The notes beneath the pieces were generated by a model. That model had not been told where the DNA came from. It ran no database searches and worked only from the letters and a program-made list of their open reading frames with translations. DNA of 7,451 bases from Clostridia bacterium (GTDB taxonomy: Bacteria; Bacillota; Clostridia; Oscillospirales; Ruminococcaceae): the NCBI GenBank assembly GCA_009177225.1, contig WFLZ01000235.1, forward strand, positions 10,455 through 17,905, in the 5' to 3' direction. Below, piece by piece: positions 4,896-7,451 of the stretch. Both the position numbers and the translations under genes were made by a program. Position 1 is the first letter of the stretch. Each line of letters opens with the position of its first letter.

Positions 4896-6505
4896 CAGAG
4901 TTCCGGAAGTACAGGGGTATCATTTCGGACTGTTTTTTTAGCCTTCATATAATCAGGAAGTTCAATTTTATCAAGTTCGTCAACATATTCAGGCTTTTTC
5001 TTCGGCATTGCCTCAACCGCATGGTCAGCCTCTGCCATAATGGATTTTGCAGCTTTAGGTGTATATGATTCAAGCGTATCGGGGTCTGCCTCGCCCGCTC
5101 CGGACATGGTAATACGACTTTTATACTTCTTATTTGCGTTCAGTCTGTTTACGTCAACTTCCTTAGCAGCACGCATGATATGATTTGCACCGTAAGTCTT
5201 TTTTTCCTCAAGATTTTCGGCACTGACCTTTTCGGTCTGTCTCATATACATTTTATTGAACTTTGCGGAATCATTAGGAATAAGTTTATCTCCGTCAACA
5301 AGAGGAGTTTCATTCATATAATTTTTCTTTTTACTGTCATGTTTCTTAAGACTGCCAACGTCAATACCTTTCGCTGAAACATCACCCATGCCAGACGACT
5401 TTCCGAAGAAATCTTCTTCAGATTTCCGGCAATTCTTTTTGTCTTTTCCGTCATCAATGAAATCAAGAAATTTTTCATTGACTTCATTGTTTCCGGAAGT
5501 ATTTTTCTGCAACTGTTCGGAAACAGGCTGAAACTGCGGCACTGACGGCTGCTGATACAAAACAGGTTGCTGTGCATAAATCGGCATACCGCTGGAGTCG
5601 TAACCTATAATTTGCGGAGGGGCATACGTTATCGGCGACTGTGCGTAAATCGGCATACCGTTCGGGTCATAGCCTATGATTTGCGGAGGTGAATAAGTTA
5701 CTGGCGGCTGTGAGTAAATCGGCATACCATTGGAGTCATAACCTATAATCTGTGGCAGTGCTTCATTGAAAGCAGACGGGTTCATGTACGGATTAACACT
5801 CATATACGGCTGACTTGGAAGTGGTACAGAATTAATACCACTCTGCTGTGCCGGTACATTCAATCTGTCTGTATATGGCTGCGAAACCAACGGTTCATCA
5901 CGTCCACCAAAGTCAAACTCTTTTTCTACTGACTGATTTATATAATTCGATTTCATATCGTCCGCACGACCTGAAAAACTGTCTTTGTACGGCTGCGAAA
6001 CCAACGGTTCATCACGTCCGCCGAAGTCGAACTCTTTTTCTACGGACTGATTTATGTAATTCGATTTCATATCGTCCGCACGACCTGAAAAACTGTCTTT
6101 GTACGGCTGCGAAACCAACGGTTCATCACGTCCGCCGAAGTCGAACTCTTTTTCTACGGACTGATTTATATAATTCGACTTCATATCGTCCGCACGACCT
6201 GACAAACTGTCTTTGTACGGCTGTGAAGCCAACGATTCATCATGTCCGCCGAAATCTGTTTCACCGAACTGACTTACTTCTTCTGACATAAACATTCCTG
6301 ACGATACATACGTAGTACTTTTATCATTTGTAGTAAACATATTTTCAAATTCATTTCTGTTCTGTGAATATTCTTCTTGTGTATGATAGCCATTCATACC
6401 TATATTTTCGTAATTTACTTCCCGTGAACTTTCAAAATTCCTGCCGCATCTAACGCAGTACTTTAGTCCGGAAGTATTACTGGCTTTGCAAGCAGGACAA
6501 TCCAT
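4895..6505 (-). CDS. Zinc-ribbon protein with three families of internal repeats, function unknown
   Basis: 536 residues. The N-terminus is a zinc ribbon with four cysteines in CPAC (3-6) and CVRC (17-20), in the pattern CPxC-x10-CxxCG. The rest looks soluble and largely disordered, rich in Ser, Asn, Asp, Gln, Pro and Lys, with no hydrophobic span or signal peptide, so a cytoplasmic location is likely. A 38-residue repeat covers about 85-213, a Pro/Tyr-rich 23-residue repeat with QIIGYD and GMPIY covers 251-319, and a degenerate repeat of about 23 residues covers 381-495. Start: ATG at 6505 has GGAGG (6512-6516) 6 bases upstream; an in-frame ATG at 6532 lies within about 5 bases of the -10 box and lacks a Shine-Dalgarno. 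It has its own promoter and terminator. Similar zinc-ribbon plus QIIGYD-like repeats are, from memory, common in Ruminococcus-type genomes; no function is known to me. Confidence 0.9.
   Translation of the reverse strand: MDCPACKASNTSGLKYCVRCGRNFESSREVNYENIGMNGYHTQEEYSQNRNEFENMFTTNDKSTTYVSSGMFMSEEVSQFGETDFGGHDESLASQPYKDSLSGRADDMKSNYINQSVEKEFDFGGRDEPLVSQPYKDSFSGRADDMKSNYINQSVEKEFDFGGRDEPLVSQPYKDSFSGRADDMKSNYINQSVEKEFDFGGRDEPLVSQPYTDRLNVPAQQSGINSVPLPSQPYMSVNPYMNPSAFNEALPQIIGYDSNGMPIYSQPPVTYSPPQIIGYDPNGMPIYAQSPITYAPPQIIGYDSSGMPIYAQQPVLYQQPSVPQFQPVSEQLQKNTSGNNEVNEKFLDFIDDGKDKKNCRKSEEDFFGKSSGMGDVSAKGIDVGSLKKHDSKKKNYMNETPLVDGDKLIPNDSAKFNKMYMRQTEKVSAENLEEKKTYGANHIMRAAKEVDVNRLNANKKYKSRITMSGAGEADPDTLESYTPKAAKSIMAEADHAVEAMPKKKPEYVDELDKIELPDYMKAKKTVRNDTPVLPEL
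5021..5365 (-). repeat. Degenerate repeat of about 23 residues in the zinc-ribbon protein C-terminus
   Basis: Protein residues 381-495 contain five imperfect units that begin with a hydrophobic-plus-Asp/Ser pair, have Leu at position 6 and Met near position 18. They begin IDVGSL (381), VDGDKL (403), VSAENL (427), VDVNRL (450) and ADPDTL (473). The last three are spaced by exactly 23 residues, each with Met at offset 17 (444, 467, 490), and carry Lys-rich or polar middles. The units are too diverged to be seen as DNA repeats. Confidence 0.6.
5549..5755 (-). repeat. Pro/Tyr-rich 23-residue tandem repeat (69 bases, three units)
   Basis: Residues 251-273, 274-296 and 297-319 of the zinc-ribbon protein are three tandem units starting PQIIGYD, continuing (S/P)(N/S)GMPIY, and ending in a variable Gln/Pro/Tyr tail. 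The 69-base period is visible in the DNA, with moderate divergence mainly at silent and tail positions. Confidence 0.9.
5867..6253 (-). repeat. Near-identical 38-residue tandem repeat (114 bases, 3.4 units)
   Basis: Residues 85-122, 123-160, 161-198 and a partial fourth unit 199-213 of the zinc-ribbon protein repeat the pattern FGGRDEPLVSQPYKDSFSG, then RADDMKSNYINQSVEKEFD. Within these units only residues near the outer edges differ (HDES, LAS and SLSG in the first; YTD in the last). The DNA units also differ at only a few silent sites, so the array expanded recently or is kept uniform by recombination. The in-frame 114-base period preserves coding. Confidence 0.95.
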
Positions 6506-6536
6506 ACAAACCCTCCATAATATATTGTTCATATTT

Positions 6537-6565
6537 ATTATATCATTATAATGAAATTATTTCAA
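6537..6565 (-). promoter_or_regulatory. Sigma-A promoter of the zinc-ribbon protein gene
   Basis: On the minus strand -35 TTGAAA (6560-6565) and a perfect -10 TATAAT (6537-6542) have a 17-base spacer. Transcription would start near 6530, giving a leader of about 25 bases before the ATG at 6505. The palindrome TGAAAT-T-ATTTCA (6552-6564) covers part of the spacer and the -35 and could be an operator. Confidence 0.8.
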
Positions 6566-6826
6566 TAGATTTTTCCAAGATTGTGCAAATCAGTGCTAAA
6601 ACTCACCTTTTCTTTGTTGGTTTTTCACATTGGTAACAATTTTGAAAAGGTTGATTTGGTAAAAATTTACAATATTTTTATTTAACAATATATTTGAATT
6701 TTCAGAGATACAATATAATATTTTTTGATTTATTGTGTTTTTTTACATATTACGGTATATTTAATAAGAAAAACACAGCATTTTTACAAATATATGCAAT
6801 ATAGTCTATATTTTTCCGGATAAATG
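6566..6826. other. AT-rich intergenic stretch without a recognised gene
   Basis: I see no coding frame with a plausible ribosome binding site on either strand. What can be seen is a nested inverted repeat at 6606-6650 (CCTTTTC / GAAAAGG enclosing ATTG-GTAA-CAAT), a small palindrome GTAAA-AA-TTTAC at 6659-6670, and a 9-base inverted repeat TGTGTTTTT (6734-6742) / AAAAACACA (6769-6777) with a 26-base spacer. Several TATAAT-like strings occur (for example 6714-6719), but the base composition makes such matches expected. It serves as the shared upstream region of two divergent genes. Confidence 0.6.
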
Positions 6827-6835
6827 TGATATAAT
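6827..6835 (+). promoter_or_regulatory. Extended -10 promoter of the M15 peptidase gene
   Basis: TGATATAAT contains a perfect TATAAT (6830-6835) preceded by the TG of an extended -10 element. No good -35 stands 16-18 bases upstream, as is usual for this promoter class. Transcription would begin near 6842, leaving a leader of about 130 bases before the ATG at 6972. Confidence 0.6.
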
Positions 6836-6895
6836 ATTATAAATAGCTGAAACAAAGAAAAGCACGCATTAATTCAGAGCAAAAGAAAAAAATTC

Positions 6896-6955
6896 GCCGG
6901 CTGTTTCCGGAAAAAGCCGCACCGGAATGCTTACCGACCGGTAAAACACTGCGGC
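6896..6955 (+). ncRNA. Structured mRNA leader, possible H-type pseudoknot, upstream of the M15 peptidase gene
   Basis: Stem 1 would be TTCCGG (6905-6910) with CCGGAA (6922-6927). Stem 2 would be GCCGCA (6916-6921) with TGCGGC (6950-6955). The two interleave as in an H-type pseudoknot, with an AAAAA first loop and no bases between the stems. The third loop carries its own hairpin, TTACC-GACC-GGTAA (6931-6944). The last stem ends 5 bases before the GGAG ribosome binding site (6961-6964). An alternative hairpin GGCT (6899-6902) / AGCC (6915-6918) competes with both stems. It does not match any riboswitch class I can recall well enough to name. The pairing is seen directly; a regulatory role is inferred. 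Confidence 0.4.
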
Positions 6956-6971
6956 AGATTGGAGTTTTGAA

Positions 6972-7451
6972 ATGTCTAAACCAAGTAAGATAAGCAGAGA
7001 AAAAAGTATCCGCATAACAAAAACACTGTTTGAAATATTTATCACTGCTTCCATTATAGGTGCAAGCGGATATATTATAAAAGGTATCGCCGAACGTTCC
7101 CAGATAGTAGGCACTTCACAGTATTATGCAGAACAGGAAGTACCAGAAGAAGAACAGGAAGTCCCCGACCCGAACAAAGTAATTTATGAAACATATAATG
7201 TGCCTACAAAAGACAAATTTCACGGAAATCTGATTCTCGTAAATGAAAATTACCGTTATTTCAGCGGTGACGAAAAACTTGTCAGCATAAACGAAAAAAA
7301 TGAAGAAAAGGGTCGTACACTGTTCCATGCTGTTGACCCGAGTGAAACTGACAAAATGCTGATTGTTGATGATGTATACGAACCTATGGCAAGTATGATT
7401 TTTGATTTCTATGACGCAACTGAAATTTCAAATATACTTATTTATGGTGCA
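6972..7451 (+). CDS. Membrane-anchored M15/VanY-like D-alanyl-D-alanine carboxypeptidase (3' end outside window)
   Basis: The frame is open from ATG at 6972 to the window end (160 residues). A basic N-terminus (KPSKISREKSIRITK) precedes one hydrophobic span at about 18-37, so the protein should be a signal-anchored extracytoplasmic enzyme. An acidic Glu/Gln/Pro linker follows (about 51-67). From about residue 84 the sequence (GNLILVNENYRYF, LVSINEK, MASMIFDFYDATEISNILI) matches the region that precedes the catalytic core of Firmicutes VanY-type M15 carboxypeptidases, which trim the terminal D-Ala of peptidoglycan peptides. The zinc-binding His/Asp residues would lie beyond the window, so activity cannot be checked. 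GGAG (6961-6964) stands 7 bases before the ATG. An in-frame TAA at 6942-6944 bounds the start upstream. The structured leader may control translation. Family assignment is from memory of related sequences and is moderately sure. Confidence 0.75.
   Translation, partial: MSKPSKISREKSIRITKTLFEIFITASIIGASGYIIKGIAERSQIVGTSQYYAEQEVPEEEQEVPDPNKVIYETYNVPTKDKFHGNLILVNENYRYFSGDEKLVSINEKNEEKGRTLFHAVDPSETDKMLIVDDVYEPMASMIFDFYDATEISNILIYGA

Noticed and set aside
5867..6253. CRISPR-like array
   Set aside because: The repeats are contiguous, with a 114-base unit, no unique spacers, and an in-frame protein repeat.
5848..6291. 147-residue repetitive open frame on the plus strand opposite the 114-base repeats
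   Set aside because: It is a shadow: the 114-base in-frame repeat of the real gene keeps the opposite frame open as well. It has no ribosome binding site or promoter, and its His/Arg/Thr-rich translation resembles no known protein.
6694..6719. TTGAAT / TATAAT promoter-like pair on the plus strand
   Set aside because: The spacer is only 14 bases and the region is very AT-rich. The extended -10 at 6827-6835 is closer to the gene and more convincing.
6880..6971. Naming the M15 leader as a c-di-AMP (ydaO), c-di-GMP or preQ1 riboswitch
   Set aside because: The conserved blocks I know for those classes are not present (for example GGGGAACC of ydaO), and the downstream gene is not a typical preQ1 target. 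It is reported only as an unassigned structure.
6869..7328. Two minus-strand frames opposite the M15 peptidase gene
   Set aside because: The plus-strand frame has a good ribosome binding site, an N-terminal membrane anchor and family-like sequence, and stays open to the window edge. The opposite frames are fragmentary and cross the leader.

Overview
The window reads as chromosome of a low-to-mid-GC Gram-positive bacterium, most likely a Clostridia member of the Ruminococcus/Oscillospiraceae type. This is an inference from strong GGAGG ribosome binding sites, textbook sigma-A promoters, exact Spo0A-type boxes, YitT- and VanY-type proteins, and a zinc-ribbon protein with long low-complexity repeats. 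No phage, plasmid, insertion-sequence, CRISPR or tRNA/rRNA signal was seen.

Left part (1-3255, minus strand): a polysaccharide-export operon read right to left. It starts from a strong promoter at 3226-3255 and runs wzm-like ABC permease (3192-2416), Wzt-like ATPase with a C-terminal carbohydrate-binding domain (2416-1148), coiled-coil FkbM methyltransferase (1145-18, TTG start), and the first codons of another gene (16-1). The genes overlap or lie within 2 bases of each other, so they are almost certainly co-transcribed and translationally coupled. Permease and ATPase would move a lipid-linked glycan across the membrane. The neighbouring methyltransferase may modify the chain end that the Wzt C-domain reads; this last link is a hypothesis.

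Middle (3298-4874): a yitT-family membrane protein gene on the plus strand is divergent from the export operon and ends in a hairpin. It converges with mscL, the large-conductance mechanosensitive channel, on the minus strand. Three exact TGTCGAA boxes (the Spo0A '0A box') are packed into 32 bases just upstream of mscL.

Right (4875-6565, minus strand): a 536-residue soluble zinc-ribbon protein with its own promoter and terminator. Its body carries three different repeat families: a near-identical 38-residue tandem repeat, a Pro/Tyr-rich 23-residue repeat, and a degenerate repeat of about 23 residues. Its function is unknown.

Far right (6566-7451): an AT-rich intergenic stretch with no gene, an extended -10 promoter, and a roughly 130-base structured leader that can fold as an H-type pseudoknot next to the ribosome binding site. 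The leader precedes a membrane-anchored M15/VanY-like peptidase gene cut by the window end.
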